Shown: positions 9,037 to 17,872 of the stretch, piece after piece | Position numbering within the stretch: the first letter of the stretch is position 1 | Layout of the letters: each line of letters begins with the position of its first letter | NCBI RefSeq assembly: GCF_900240975.1 | Contig: NZ_LT968776.1 | Location: forward strand, 1,855,482-1,919,481 | DNA length: 64,000 bases | From: Mycobacterium sp. 4858 | GTDB lineage: Bacteria; Actinomycetota; Actinomycetes; Mycobacteriales; Mycobacteriaceae | Direction: 5' to 3' | The notes under the pieces: generated by a model | Database searches by the model: none | Seen by the model: the letters and a program-made list of their open reading frames with translations, nothing else | Told to the model about the DNA's origin: nothing | Made by a program: the position numbers and the translations under genes

Positions 9037-10206
9037 TCAGCCGCGGCCGTTGATTAGGCCGCTGACGAAGTCGCCCGTTCGCACGGCCTCCAGCACCGTG
9101 CACATGGCGTCGGCGCTCTGCCGCCACGAGAATTCACCGCTTCGGGTGTACGCCTTGGCGCCGAGTTGATCGCGCAACACCGGGTCGGACAGCAGCTCGT
9201 CGAGGCGATCCACCAGCTCGGCGTGGGTGTCCACCAGGATGCCGGTCACCTCGTCGACGATCGAATCCGACAGGCCGCCCGAGGACCGGTAGCCGATGGT
9301 CGGCACCCGGTGCTGGGCGGCCTCCACGACCGCCAGGCCCCACCCCTCCTTGCGCGAGGGCAGCAGCTGCACCCAGGAGCTCTGCAGCACATGGTGTTTG
9401 GTCACGTCGTCGACGTGGCCGTGAAATGTCACCGCGTCGGGGATGCCGAGCCGGCGGACGTGGTCGACGAGCCGCTGCCGCCACCAACCGTCGCCGACGA
9501 TGTCCAGGTGCAGGCCCGGCATCCGGGGCCGCAGCTGGGCCACGGCCTCCAGCGCGTCCTCGATCTGCTTGTGCGGCACCAACCGCGACAGCACCACCAC
9601 CCGCGGGGCGGCGGCGCGGGGGCCGGTCAGCGAGCGCGCCGGGGCCTCGTCGAGCCCGTTGCGCACCACCGCGATTCGCGCGTTGTCGACGCCCAGCGTC
9701 AGCAGGTCGCGCGCCGACGGCAGCGATACCGTCACGTACTGGTTGCGCCGGTTCAGCCACGGCGACAACCTCGACTCGACGAACCAGCCGAGCCGGCCGA
9801 GCACCGGCCCCGCCACCGGCCATTGCTCGCGGTGACAGTGGTGCACCAGGACCACCACCCGCCGGCCGTAGACGAGCCGGGCGAGGAACGGCAGGCCGTT
9901 CTGGGTGTCGACGACAACGTCGGGCCGCCCCCGCCGCAACGGTCCGACCCCGAGCCGCGCCGCCGCCATCGCGAGCAAAGCCCAGACGTAGACGGAGTAC
10001 CGGCCGCCGGCGCGGTCGATGCGCACGCCGTCGACCACCTCGCGGCGGGGCGCGCCGGGATAGCGGGCGGTGCGCAGCGTGACGGCGACGCCGGACGCGG
10101 CCAGCTGCGCGCCGATGCGTTGCAAGTAGGCCTCGCTGCCGCCGCCCTGTGGGTGTCCGGTATCGCGCCAGCACAGCAGGAGCACGGAGCGCAGACCAGA
10201 CATCAC
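9037..10206 (-). CDS. GT4-family glycosyltransferase (Rv0225-like)
   Basis: GT-B fold retaining glycosyltransferase of 389 residues that transfers a sugar from an activated donor. The N-terminal domain opens with the Rossmann strand SVLLLCWRDTGHPQGGGSEAY, whose glycine cluster is the usual acceptor-side loop of GT4 enzymes. The C-terminal domain contains the RLVPHKQIEDALEA strand and the donor-binding segment ending in KEGWGLAVVEAAQHRVPTIG, which has the E-x7-E arrangement. The length is close to Rv0225 (384). The start ATG-ATG at 10206/10203 is ambiguous by one codon. The gene is convergent with the large membrane protein and divergent from a methyltransferase. The acceptor is probably an envelope glycolipid, but this is inferred from neighbours only. 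Confidence 0.88.
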   Translation of the reverse strand: MMSGLRSVLLLCWRDTGHPQGGGSEAYLQRIGAQLAASGVAVTLRTARYPGAPRREVVDGVRIDRAGGRYSVYVWALLAMAAARLGVGPLRRGRPDVVVDTQNGLPFLARLVYGRRVVVLVHHCHREQWPVAGPVLGRLGWFVESRLSPWLNRRNQYVTVSLPSARDLLTLGVDNARIAVVRNGLDEAPARSLTGPRAAAPRVVVLSRLVPHKQIEDALEAVAQLRPRMPGLHLDIVGDGWWRQRLVDHVRRLGIPDAVTFHGHVDDVTKHHVLQSSWVQLLPSRKEGWGLAVVEAAQHRVPTIGYRSSGGLSDSIVDEVTGILVDTHAELVDRLDELLSDPVLRDQLGAKAYTRSGEFSWRQSADAMCTVLEAVRTGDFVSGLINGRG

Positions 10207-10258
10207 TGGTCAGCCTAGCTCGGCGATGGCCCGCAATCGCGCTGCGTAGGGTTGGCCG

Positions 10259-11038
10259 GTGCCCGTGAACCCGCCCTGCACCCAGGTCTTCGCGCGGCGG
10301 GCGACCCTGGGCCGGGCGGTGCGGCTGCTCTCGGAGTTCCGCTTCGAGCAGTCCGACCCGGCCCGGTTCTACGGCGCGCTGGCGGCGGACACCGCGGCGA
10401 TGATCAGCGACCTGTGGCGGGCCGCGCGCGGCGAGCCCCCGACCGGCCGCACCGTGCTCGACGTCGGCGGCGGGCCCGGCTACTTCTCGGCCGCGTTCGA
10501 CGACATCGGTCTCCGCTACATAGGCGTCGAACCCGACCCCAGCGAGATGCACGCCGCGGAACGGTCCCCCGCGGACGGTCCCGGAGCCTTCGTCCGCGCA
10601 TCGGGTATGGCGCTGCCGTTCGCCGACGACTCGGTGGACATCTGCCTGTCATCGAACGTCGCCGAGCACGTGCCGCGCCCGTGGCAGCTGGGCAACGAGA
10701 TGCTGCGGGTGACCAAGCCCGGCGGGCTGGCCGTGCTCTCCTACACCGTCTGGCTGGGCCCGTTCGGTGGGCACGAGACGGGCCTGGCCCATTACCTCGG
10801 TGGCGCCCGCGCCGCCGCCCGCTATGCCCGCAAACACGGGCATCCGGCGAAAAACAACTACGGGTCGTCGTTGTTCGCGGTGTCCGCGGCCGAAGGGCTC
10901 GACTGGGCCGCGAGCACCGGGGTGGCGGTGGCCGCATTTCCCCGCTACCACCCCCGATGGGCATGGTGGCTGACGTCGGTCCCGCTGCTGCGGGAGTTCG
11001 GGGTCAGCAATCTGGTGCTGGTGCTTCGGCCCCGATAA
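10259..11038 (+). CDS. Class I SAM-dependent methyltransferase (Rv0224c-like)
   Basis: A soluble Rossmann-fold methyltransferase of 259 residues. Motif I is VLDVGGGPGYFSAAF. An acidic residue ends the second strand (YIGVEPDP), and motif IV/post-motif is LSSNVAEHVPRPWQLGNEML, with the usual EHV signature. H37Rv has a 254-residue homologue in the same position, next to the same glycosyltransferase. GTG 10259 is used; GTG 10265 is a possible alternative, and neither has a strong ribosome-binding site. The divergent pairing with the GT4 gene suggests a shared glycan or lipid substrate. The methyl acceptor is unknown. Confidence 0.88.
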   Translation: MPVNPPCTQVFARRATLGRAVRLLSEFRFEQSDPARFYGALAADTAAMISDLWRAARGEPPTGRTVLDVGGGPGYFSAAFDDIGLRYIGVEPDPSEMHAAERSPADGPGAFVRASGMALPFADDSVDICLSSNVAEHVPRPWQLGNEMLRVTKPGGLAVLSYTVWLGPFGGHETGLAHYLGGARAAARYARKHGHPAKNNYGSSLFAVSAAEGLDWAASTGVAVAAFPRYHPRWAWWLTSVPLLREFGVSNLVLVLRPR

Positions 11039-11132
11039 TGAAACATGTTCTCGTTTTGCGCCGGCTTGGGTAGGGTGGCGCCATGCGCGCCGGCGACGAT
11101 GCAGCGCGAAGCAATGAGGAGGAGCGGCGCAG

Positions 11133-12605
11133 ATGCCAGAGAGCCAAACGACGGAATACGACAAGCTTTTCATCGGCGGCAAGTGGACCGCGCCGTCGAC
11201 CGACGAGGTGATCGAGGTGCGCTGCCCGGCCACGGGCGAGTACGTCGGCAAGACGCCCATGGCGGCGGCGGCCGACGTGGACGCCGCGGTCGCCGCGGCC
11301 CGCGCGGCGTTCGATAACGGACCCTGGCCCACGACGCCGCCTAAGGAGCGCGCGGCCGTGATCGCCAACGCGCTCAAGCTGATGGAGGAGCGCAAGGACC
11401 ACTTCACCCAGCTGCTGGCGGCCGAGACCGGCCAGCCCCCGATGGGCGTCGAGACCATGCACTGGATGAGCTCCATCGGGGCGCTGAACTTCTTCGCCGG
11501 CCCCGCCGTCGACCAGGTCAAGTGGAAAGAGGTCCGCACCGGCGGGTACGGGCAGAGCATCGTCTACCGCGAACCCATCGGCGTCGTAGGCGCGATCGTC
11601 GCGTGGAACGTGCCGCTGTTCCTGGCCGTCAACAAGCTGGGCCCGGCGCTGCTGGCCGGCTGCACCGTGGTGCTCAAACCGGCCGCCGAAACCCCCCTGA
11701 GCGCCAACGCTTTGGCGGAGGCCTTCGCCGAGGCCGGGCTGCCCGAGGGGGTGCTGTCGGTTGTGCCCGGCGGAATCGAGACGGGACAGGCACTCACCTC
11801 CAACCCGGGTGTCGACCTCTTCTCCTTCACCGGCAGCTCGGCCGTCGGCAAGGAGATCGGCCGGCGCGCCGCGGACATGCTCAAGCCGTGCACGCTGGAA
11901 CTCGGCGGCAAGTCCGCGGCCATCGTCCTCGAGGACGTGGACCTGGCGTCCGCCGTCCCGATGCTGGTGTTCTCCGGGATCATGAACACCGGGCAGGCCT
12001 GCGTGGCCCAGACCCGCATCCTGGCGCCGCGTTCGCGCTATGACGAAATCGTGGATGCGGTAGGCACTTTCGTGCAGGCGCTGCCGGTGGGCCTGCCGTC
12101 GGACCCGGCCGCCCAGATCGGCTCGCTGATCTCGGAGAAGCAGCGCGCCCGGGTCGAGGGCTACATCGCCAAGGGCATCGAGGAGGGCGCGCGGCTGGTG
12201 TGCGGCGGCGGCCGGCCCGAGGGCCTGGACAGCGGCTTCTTCGTGCAGCCGACGGTGTTCGCCGACGTCGACAACAAGATGACGATCGCCCAGGAGGAGA
12301 TCTTCGGGCCCGTGCTGAGCATCATCCCCTACGACACCGAGGAGGACGCGATCAAGATCGCCAACGACTCGGTGTACGGCCTGGCCGGCAGCGTGTGGAC
12401 CGCCGACGTGGAGCGCGGCATCTCGGTGGCGGAGAAGATCCGCACGGGGACCTACGCGATCAACTGGTACGCCTTCGATCCCTGTTGCCCCTTCGGCGGT
12501 TACAAGAACTCGGGCATCGGGCGTGAGAACGGCCCCGAGGGCGTCGAGCACTTCACTCAGCAGAAGAGCGTGCTCATGCCGATGGGTTACACCATCGAGG
12601 GCTGA
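11133..12605 (+). CDS. NAD(P)-dependent aldehyde dehydrogenase (Rv0223c-like)
   Basis: A complete 490-residue aldehyde dehydrogenase oxidising an aldehyde to the acid. The catalytic cysteine is C290 in NTGQACVAQ. The general base is E256 in LELGGKSA. The coenzyme-loop FTGSSAVGKEI lies about 30 residues before E256, and EEIFGPVLSI is present near residue 390. The start ATG 11133 is set by a strong GAGGAGG ending twelve bases upstream. The length equals H37Rv Rv0223c (487) within a few residues. It stands alone between the methyltransferase and a hairpin-bearing spacer. The physiological aldehyde is unknown. Confidence 0.93.
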   Translation: MPESQTTEYDKLFIGGKWTAPSTDEVIEVRCPATGEYVGKTPMAAAADVDAAVAAARAAFDNGPWPTTPPKERAAVIANALKLMEERKDHFTQLLAAETGQPPMGVETMHWMSSIGALNFFAGPAVDQVKWKEVRTGGYGQSIVYREPIGVVGAIVAWNVPLFLAVNKLGPALLAGCTVVLKPAAETPLSANALAEAFAEAGLPEGVLSVVPGGIETGQALTSNPGVDLFSFTGSSAVGKEIGRRAADMLKPCTLELGGKSAAIVLEDVDLASAVPMLVFSGIMNTGQACVAQTRILAPRSRYDEIVDAVGTFVQALPVGLPSDPAAQIGSLISEKQRARVEGYIAKGIEEGARLVCGGGRPEGLDSGFFVQPTVFADVDNKMTIAQEEIFGPVLSIIPYDTEEDAIKIANDSVYGLAGSVWTADVERGISVAEKIRTGTYAINWYAFDPCCPFGGYKNSGIGRENGPEGVEHFTQQKSVLMPMGYTIEG

Positions 12606-12612
12606 CGCCTAG

Positions 12613-12670
12613 CGCCGAACGCGCATCCACCCGCGAAACACAGCAGGTCGCGGTGGGTGCGCGTTCGGCG
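12613..12670. repeat. Long imperfect inverted repeat (terminator-like or REP-like hairpin)
   Basis: The left arm 12613-12635 and right arm 12649-12670 pair almost completely (22 pairs, one G-T wobble and one bulged C) around a 13-base loop AAACACAGCAGGT. The hairpin begins eight bases after the aldehyde dehydrogenase stop. No T-run follows, so it is either a mycobacterial-type terminator without a U-tract or a dispersed palindromic element. Confidence 0.75.
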
Positions 12671-12874
12671 TTTGCGGCCAGCCCGGGCTGAGGATTATGC
12701 AATAGGGCATAGAAACATCGCTAGTTACTCACTCGTAAATTAAGAGGCAGCGCGGTGCTATCACGAGTTTTGCGTGCTTCTGCGCTTATATAGGCAATAA
12801 AACTTGCTTACTGGACCGTTGTCTTATATGCTTCTCAGCATAATCATCGGCGGCGCTCAGGCCGGGAGAGAATC

Positions 12875-13006
12875 ATGTGGATCATCGAGCTGAACATCGG
12901 CGGCTATCAATTCACCCGCGAGATGCCCGACCTCAAACGCCGGAGTTTCCGCTTCAGCCCGCGCGGCATGCATTGGCCGGTGCTGCGGCACTCACACGCT
13001 GCATGA
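12875..13006 (+). CDS. Small 43-residue ORF upstream of and overlapping the TetR gene
   Basis: ATG 12875 is preceded at four bases by GGGAGAG. It opens a 43-codon frame, beginning MWIIELNIGGYQFTRE, that closes with a TGA at 13004-13006. The stop overlaps an in-frame ATG (13003) of the regulator in an ATGA junction. The good ribosome-binding site and the junction support translation and coupling. I recognise no family, and it could be a leader peptide or chance. The 160 bases before it are clearly AT-richer than the surroundings and probably hold the promoter. Confidence 0.4.
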   Translation: MWIIELNIGGYQFTREMPDLKRRSFRFSPRGMHWPVLRHSHAA

Positions 13007-13029
13007 CGTTAGCCACGGGAGGCACGCCA

Positions 13030-13662
13030 GTGGCGACCACGAGCGAAACGCTGCAGGACCCCAGCCCGACGAAGCGCGGCGGCACGCGCCGGAAAATGCT
13101 GGCCAGCGCCGCCGAGGTGATGCGCGAGCGAGGCGCCGCGGGGGTGACCATCGACGCGGTGCTCGCCCGCAGCGGTGCGCCCCGCGGCTCGGTCTACTAC
13201 CACTTTCCCGACGGCCGCAATCAGATCCTGATCGAGGCGCTGCGCTATTCCGGTGACTCCATCACCGCGATGATCGACGATGCCGCCGAGCAGGGCGCCC
13301 GGGTGCTGCTGGGCAAGTTCGTCGAGTTCTGGGAGCGCCTGCTGACCGAGGGCGGGTTCAGCGCCGGCTGCCCGGTGGTGGCCGCGGCGATCGGCTCGGA
13401 CGACGACGACGCCAAGCTCTCCGCGGAGGCCGGCGCCATCCTGGGCCGCTGGTGCGCCGCGCTGACGCTGGCATTCACCCACGACGGCTTCGAGGAACCC
13501 TGCGCCGCCTCGCTGGCGGTGATGTCGATCGCCGCGCTGGAGGGCGCCATCGTGCTGTCCCGCTCGACCGGCAGCATCGACCCGTTGCGCCAGGTCGGCG
13601 ATCAGCTCGAATTCTTGATCAAGGCAAGGGAATTCGTGCTACGCAACAATATCGGGGAGTGA
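13030..13662 (+). CDS. TetR/AcrR-family transcriptional regulator (YxaF/LmrA-like)
   Basis: A 210-residue repressor. The N-terminal helix-turn-helix spans about residues 16-62: MLASAAEVMRERGAAGVTID followed by RSGAPRGSVYYHFPDG, the canonical recognition-helix ending. The long C-terminal ligand domain resembles the YxaF/LmrA branch. GTG 13030 is chosen because GGGAGG lies eight bases upstream. An in-frame ATG at 13003 overlapping the small ORF is the alternative. The gene converges on the FadD cassette with only four bases between stops, and it may sense an acyl-CoA or drug-like ligand and control that cassette. The ligand and operator were not identified. Confidence 0.88.
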   Translation: MATTSETLQDPSPTKRGGTRRKMLASAAEVMRERGAAGVTIDAVLARSGAPRGSVYYHFPDGRNQILIEALRYSGDSITAMIDDAAEQGARVLLGKFVEFWERLLTEGGFSAGCPVVAAAIGSDDDDAKLSAEAGAILGRWCAALTLAFTHDGFEEPCAASLAVMSIAALEGAIVLSRSTGSIDPLRQVGDQLEFLIKAREFVLRNNIGE

Positions 13663-13666
13663 TCCC

Positions 13667-13963
13667 TCAGTCGCTGGCCGGCAGCGGCTTGACCTCTTTG
13701 AGCTGCAGCGCGGTCGCACCGACGCTCAGGCTCCCGGCGCCCGGCTTGGTCACCAGCACCTCGGCACCGGTCTCGTCGACGTAGCGCTTGCCCATCACGG
13801 TGCCGTCGGCGAACGTCGGATCCAGTTCGCCCGAACGCTCGGCGCCTATGGGCACCATCGGCGCACCGCCGCACCGCAGGTCGTCGAGGCTGTCGGCGCT
13901 CCTGACGACGATCACCTGCGTGTCACACACCTGGCTGGCCAGGCGGGTTCCATTCTTGATCAT
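13667..13963 (-). CDS. Small conserved-looking protein coupled to acyl-CoA ligase (98 aa)
   Basis: A 98-residue protein whose ATG overlaps the TGA of the upstream ligase (ATGA at 13960-13963), which indicates translational coupling. It begins MIKNGTRLASQVCDTQVIVV and continues with LRCGGAPMVP. Two cysteines (in QVCDT and RCGG) are spaced about 18 residues apart. The rest is beta-rich, ending in LQLKEVKPLPASD. There is no signal peptide or membrane segment. I do not recognise a named family. The coupling suggests a partner or accessory role for the ligase, but this is inference. It ends four bases from the convergent TetR gene. Confidence 0.7.
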   Translation of the reverse strand: MIKNGTRLASQVCDTQVIVVRSADSLDDLRCGGAPMVPIGAERSGELDPTFADGTVMGKRYVDETGAEVLVTKPGAGSLSVGATALQLKEVKPLPASD

Positions 13964-15465
13964 GCGCGTAGCCCTTCCAGCGTCTCGATGATCTCCCGGC
14001 GAAGCACTTTGCCGGTGGGGGTCGTGGGCAGCTCGTCGCGAAACACCACCCGGTCCGGGGTTCGCGACCCGCGCAAGCTTTTCCGGACGTGCTCGCGCAG
14101 TTCCTCGGGATCGGGGTCCGCGCCGGGCCGGGGCACCACCACCGCGACGATCGCCTGACCCCACTGCGGATCCTCCACCCCGACCACGGCGACGTCGCGC
14201 ACGTGCGGGTGCTCGACCAGGACCTCTTCGAGCTCGGCGGGCGCGATGTTCTCGCCGCCGCGGATGATGGTGTCGTCGCTGCGACCGCCGATGAACAGGT
14301 ACCCGTCCTCGTCCAGCATCGCGACGTCTCTGGTTGGGAACCAACCGTTTTCGTCGAGCACTGAACCGATGCCGGTGTAGCGTCCGGAGACCTGCTCGCC
14401 CCGGACGAACAGCTCACCGGTCTGCCCGGCCCCGAGCACGTTGCCGCCTTCGTCGCGGATCTCGATCTCGATGCCGGGCACCGGCCGTCCGACCGAGGCC
14501 AACCGCCTGGCGACGTCGGGCTCGGCCGCGGCCTGCGCCGCTCGGTGGTCGTCGGGGGTCAGCACCGCGATGGTCGAGCTCGTCTCGGTCAGGCCGTAGG
14601 CGTTGACGAAGCCGACCCCGGGCAGCAGCTCCAGGGCGCGGCGGACCAGCGGCAGCCCCACCTTGGACCCGCCGTAGGCCAGGTTGCGCAGCGAGGGCAG
14701 CTCGTGGCCCTCGGCCTCCAGGGTGGCGACGATGCGATCGAGCATGGTGGGCACGACGGTCGCGGTGGTCACGTTCTCGGCGTTGATCAGCCGAACCCAT
14801 TCCCGCGCATCGAAATTCGGCAGGTAGACCATCTTGCGCCCGGCGTACAGGTTCGACAGCGCGGCGCCCACCCCGGCGATGTGATAGGGCGGCACGCAGA
14901 TCAGGGCGGCGTCGCTCTCGGCGGCCGATTCGAATTCCACCGTGCCGGTGACGTAGCTGGTCAGGTTGTTGTGCGACAGCTCCACCGCCTTGGGCTGCGA
15001 TGTGGTGCCCGAGGTGAACAGGACGACCGCGACCGAGTCGGGGTCGGGAAACTCGGCGGCGGGCTCAGCGTCGCGCGCGGCCGCCAGGAATTCGTCGGTG
15101 GTCATCAGCCGGCCGGGGGCGTCGCCGACTATGTCCCGGTAGCGGTCGTCGACGATCACCAGCGGCTCGGGCAGGCGCTCGATCAGCGCGCGGATGCCGT
15201 CGGCCGAGAGCCGGTAATTGAGCGGGGTGAAGGGCAGCCCGGCGCGCGCGGCCGCAAAGATCAGCACCGGCAGCATCGCGCCGCCGGTGCCCACGTAGAC
15301 CACGTGTTGGGCGTTCGATCCCGCGATCACCCCGGCGCCACCGTCGGCGAGATCGCTGAGCTGCTGCGTCGTCAGCCGCAGAGCGCCCGAGGAGCCCTCG
15401 GACACCACGGCCGTGCGGTCGGGATTGCTCGACGTGGCCATCTCGAGCAGCAGCGAAATGCTCAT
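13960..15465 (-). CDS. AMP-forming acyl-CoA ligase (FadD-type)
   Basis: A 501-residue adenylate-forming ligase. The P-loop-like motif is LFTSGTTSQPKAVELSH near residue 175. YGLTETSS and the hinge GYLFIGGRSDDTIIRGGENI follow in order. The C-terminal lysine motif is PTTPTGKVLRREI near the end. It should make an acyl-CoA through an acyl-adenylate. It starts at ATG 15465 and is followed by the coupled 98-residue protein. The gene lies between echA1 and the aldehyde dehydrogenase, which are adjacent in H37Rv as I recall it. The TetR-small protein-ligase set therefore looks like an inserted cassette. Substrate unknown. Confidence 0.9.
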   Translation of the reverse strand: MSISLLLEMATSSNPDRTAVVSEGSSGALRLTTQQLSDLADGGAGVIAGSNAQHVVYVGTGGAMLPVLIFAAARAGLPFTPLNYRLSADGIRALIERLPEPLVIVDDRYRDIVGDAPGRLMTTDEFLAAARDAEPAAEFPDPDSVAVVLFTSGTTSQPKAVELSHNNLTSYVTGTVEFESAAESDAALICVPPYHIAGVGAALSNLYAGRKMVYLPNFDAREWVRLINAENVTTATVVPTMLDRIVATLEAEGHELPSLRNLAYGGSKVGLPLVRRALELLPGVGFVNAYGLTETSSTIAVLTPDDHRAAQAAAEPDVARRLASVGRPVPGIEIEIRDEGGNVLGAGQTGELFVRGEQVSGRYTGIGSVLDENGWFPTRDVAMLDEDGYLFIGGRSDDTIIRGGENIAPAELEEVLVEHPHVRDVAVVGVEDPQWGQAIVAVVVPRPGADPDPEELREHVRKSLRGSRTPDRVVFRDELPTTPTGKVLRREIIETLEGLRA

Positions 15466-15525
15466 CCTCGGTCTTTCCGGTTCCCCAGCGGTTTACAAAA
15501 CTAAGCCACAGTGTAACTCGGCCGC

Positions 15526-16311
15526 TCAGCTGCCCGTCCAGCGCGGCGGGCGCTTCTCGGCGAAGGCGATGGCGCCCTCTTTGGCGTCGTTGGACGCGAA
15601 GACCGGGGTCAGGATCTTGCCTTGCTCGGCGAACATGTTGTCGGGGGTCCAGCCGCGGGACTCGACGATGATCCGCTTGGTGGCGGCCACCGCGAGCGGC
15701 CCGTTGGCGGCGATCCTCTCCGCCAGCGCGATGGCCTCGTCGAGGGCCTTGCCGGGCTCGGCCAGCACGTTGACCAGCCCCAGCTCGTGGGCGCGCTCGG
15801 CAGGCAGGTTGTCGCCGGTGAGGGCGAGCTCCATGGCGATGGCCGAGGGGATGCGCTGAGGCAGCCGCAGCAGCCCGCCGCCGCCGGCGACCAGGCCGCG
15901 TTTCACCTCGGGGATGCCGAAGGCCGACTCCCTGGACGCGACGATCAGGTCGGTGGCCAAGGCCAATTCGGTGCCGCCGGCCAGGGCGTAGCCCTCGACC
16001 GCCGCGATGAGCGGCTTGACCGGTGGACGCTCGGTGAAGCCCATGCCGCGGCCCTCGACGATGGGCACCTCGCCGCGTGCGAAGGCCTTGAGGTCCATGC
16101 CCGCGCAGAACGATCCGCCGGCGCCGGTGAGGATGCCCACCGAAAGGCCCGCGTCGCCGTCGAGCCGGTCGACGGCGTCGGCCAGGCCGCGCGCCACCGC
16201 GGCGTTGACCGCGTTCTTGGCCTTGGGCCGGTTGATCGTGATGATCAGGATCCGGTCCCGTTGTTCGACCAGGACTTCGGGTTCTTCGGCTGCTTCGCTC
16301 CCAGTGCTCAC
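15526..16311 (-). CDS. echA1: Enoyl-CoA hydratase/isomerase EchA1-like
   Basis: Crotonase-fold enzyme of 261 residues, expected to hydrate trans-2-enoyl-CoA in fatty-acid beta-oxidation. The oxyanion-hole segments are visible: GSFCAGMDLKAF near residue 65 and AAVEGYALAGGTELALATD near residue 105. FGIPEVKRGLVAGGGG follows, with the glutamate in the usual second catalytic position. GTG 16311 is chosen, with AAGGAG eleven bases upstream; the frame remains open much further but only as a shadow of the next gene. It is 60 bases from the FadD cassette and 107 bases downstream of the WS/DGAT gene, all on the same strand. Confidence 0.9.
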   Translation of the reverse strand: MSTGSEAAEEPEVLVEQRDRILIITINRPKAKNAVNAAVARGLADAVDRLDGDAGLSVGILTGAGGSFCAGMDLKAFARGEVPIVEGRGMGFTERPPVKPLIAAVEGYALAGGTELALATDLIVASRESAFGIPEVKRGLVAGGGGLLRLPQRIPSAIAMELALTGDNLPAERAHELGLVNVLAEPGKALDEAIALAERIAANGPLAVAATKRIIVESRGWTPDNMFAEQGKILTPVFASNDAKEGAIAFAEKRPPRWTGS

Positions 16312-16418
16312 GTGCCGCACAGCTCCTTCGGGGTCGGGGTGGCTGCTGTCCGACCGATGGTAGCGGTCGACCAGAACGCGATTAACGTCAGGCGAGAGTG
16401 CCGTTCCCTCCGGACGGC

Positions 16419-17828
16419 TCAGGCTGGCGCCATCGCGGCCTCGACCACGGTGAGCTCCTCGGAAAGCCCTGCGGCCCTCCGTATTTCGATAAAGTCGGCG
16501 ACCATGGCCTCGGTCACTTCGTGCGGGTCCTTGAGCGTGGCGCCGTCGGAGAGCACCGAGATGTTGAGCTGGTCGACGTAGCTCCAGACGGTGATGTTGA
16601 GGCCGCTGCCTGCGGTCAACGGGCCCACCGAGTAGATCTCGGTGACGAGCGCCCCGCCGACTCGGCCGCGTTCGCGCGGGCCGGGAACGTTGGAGATGTT
16701 CAGGTTGAGGATCTTGTTGTGGCCGTCGCGCCCGGACGCCCAGCGGAAGAAGGCCTGGGTGGGCGCGGGCGGCATGTAGGCCGCCCAGCGGCTGACCAGT
16801 TCCGGTCCCATCAGCTGGTTGCTCTCCTTGGCGGCGATGGCGTTCTCGTGGGTGCAGCGCACCCGCTCCAGCGGATCGTCGGAGTCCGTCGGCAGGCCCA
16901 CGAGCACACCGGTGAAACGGTTCCCGGAGATGCGCTCGGGCGAGAAGTCGAAACTCATCGGCACCGACGCCAGCAGCGGTTCGGCCTTGCCGTCGTAGCG
17001 CAGCAGCAGGGTCCGCAGGGCGCCGGCCGACATGGCCAGCACCATGTCGTTGATGGTCGCCCCGAGCCGCTTGCCGGTCTCCTTGACGTCGGCCAGCGCC
17101 AGCGTGGCGGTGGCGAACCGGCGTTCGGGCGTGATCTTGTGGTTCATGAAGGTCGGCGGCGGCTCGAACGGCCGCGTCAGCTCCGGCGACAGCTTGCGCG
17201 AGCTGCGCCGCACCCGGCCCAGGCCCTCGGCCGTGTAGCGGATCGTGTGCGGGATCCGGCTGACGTGGCGCAGGTGGTCCGCGAAGGCCGAACTCAACAG
17301 CTGGCGCGTGGTGGGTGCCGGGTCGCACAGGTACGGGCCACCCTCCGGCCCCGGCTGCAGGTCCATGCCGCGGGCCATCAGGTTGGCCGAAGCGACACCG
17401 TCGGCGAGCGCGTGGTGGATCTTGCCGACCACCGCGATCCGGTTGTTGGCCAGGCCTTCGATGAAGTACATCCCCCACAGCGGGCGGCTGCGGTCCAACG
17501 GCGTGCTGGCGATGCGCCCGATCGCCTCGTCCAGCTCGCGCCGCCCGCCCGGCGCGGGCAGCCGCCACGGCCGGATGTGGTAGTCCAGGTCGACGTCGCA
17601 GTGCTCCCGCCACATCGGATGGTGGAGCTTCAACGGGATCTCGACCAGCTGGTAGCAGAACGGCTCGAGCTTGTTCAGGCGGCCGCGGATGACTTCGCGG
17701 AACGCGCCGATGTCGAAGTCACGCCGATCGGAATCGAGTTCGATCACAGCGGCTTTGATCGTGTGCATGTGCACGTTCGGCGTTTCGCTGTACAACAGGA
17801 CCGCGTCCCACCCGCTCAGCCGTTTCAC
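16419..17828 (-). CDS. Wax ester synthase/diacylglycerol acyltransferase (Rv0221-like)
   Basis: WS/DGAT-family enzyme of 469 residues, the same length as Rv0221. It condenses acyl-CoA with diacylglycerol or a fatty alcohol to make storage lipid. The catalytic HHxxxDG motif is complete at residues 138-144 (HHALADG). The family N-terminus MKRLSGWDAVLLYSETPN and the later NISNVPGP-type segment (about residue 378) are both present. The start is GTG 17828. It lies 44 bases downstream of lipC on the same strand, so a lipase and an acyltransferase are probably co-expressed. Acyl preferences cannot be read. Confidence 0.93.
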   Translation of the reverse strand: MKRLSGWDAVLLYSETPNVHMHTIKAAVIELDSDRRDFDIGAFREVIRGRLNKLEPFCYQLVEIPLKLHHPMWREHCDVDLDYHIRPWRLPAPGGRRELDEAIGRIASTPLDRSRPLWGMYFIEGLANNRIAVVGKIHHALADGVASANLMARGMDLQPGPEGGPYLCDPAPTTRQLLSSAFADHLRHVSRIPHTIRYTAEGLGRVRRSSRKLSPELTRPFEPPPTFMNHKITPERRFATATLALADVKETGKRLGATINDMVLAMSAGALRTLLLRYDGKAEPLLASVPMSFDFSPERISGNRFTGVLVGLPTDSDDPLERVRCTHENAIAAKESNQLMGPELVSRWAAYMPPAPTQAFFRWASGRDGHNKILNLNISNVPGPRERGRVGGALVTEIYSVGPLTAGSGLNITVWSYVDQLNISVLSDGATLKDPHEVTEAMVADFIEIRRAAGLSEELTVVEAAMAPA

Positions 17829-17872
17829 CGCTGCCCCTTACCCATAAAGGGACCATACTCAGCGGCGGCTGC

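Noticed and set aside
15526-17613. A long minus-strand frame suggesting a 695-residue fusion with an enoyl-CoA hydratase
   Set aside because: The N-terminal part lies antiphase within the WS/DGAT gene, which has the full HHxxxDG signature in its own frame. The hydratase starts at GTG 16311.
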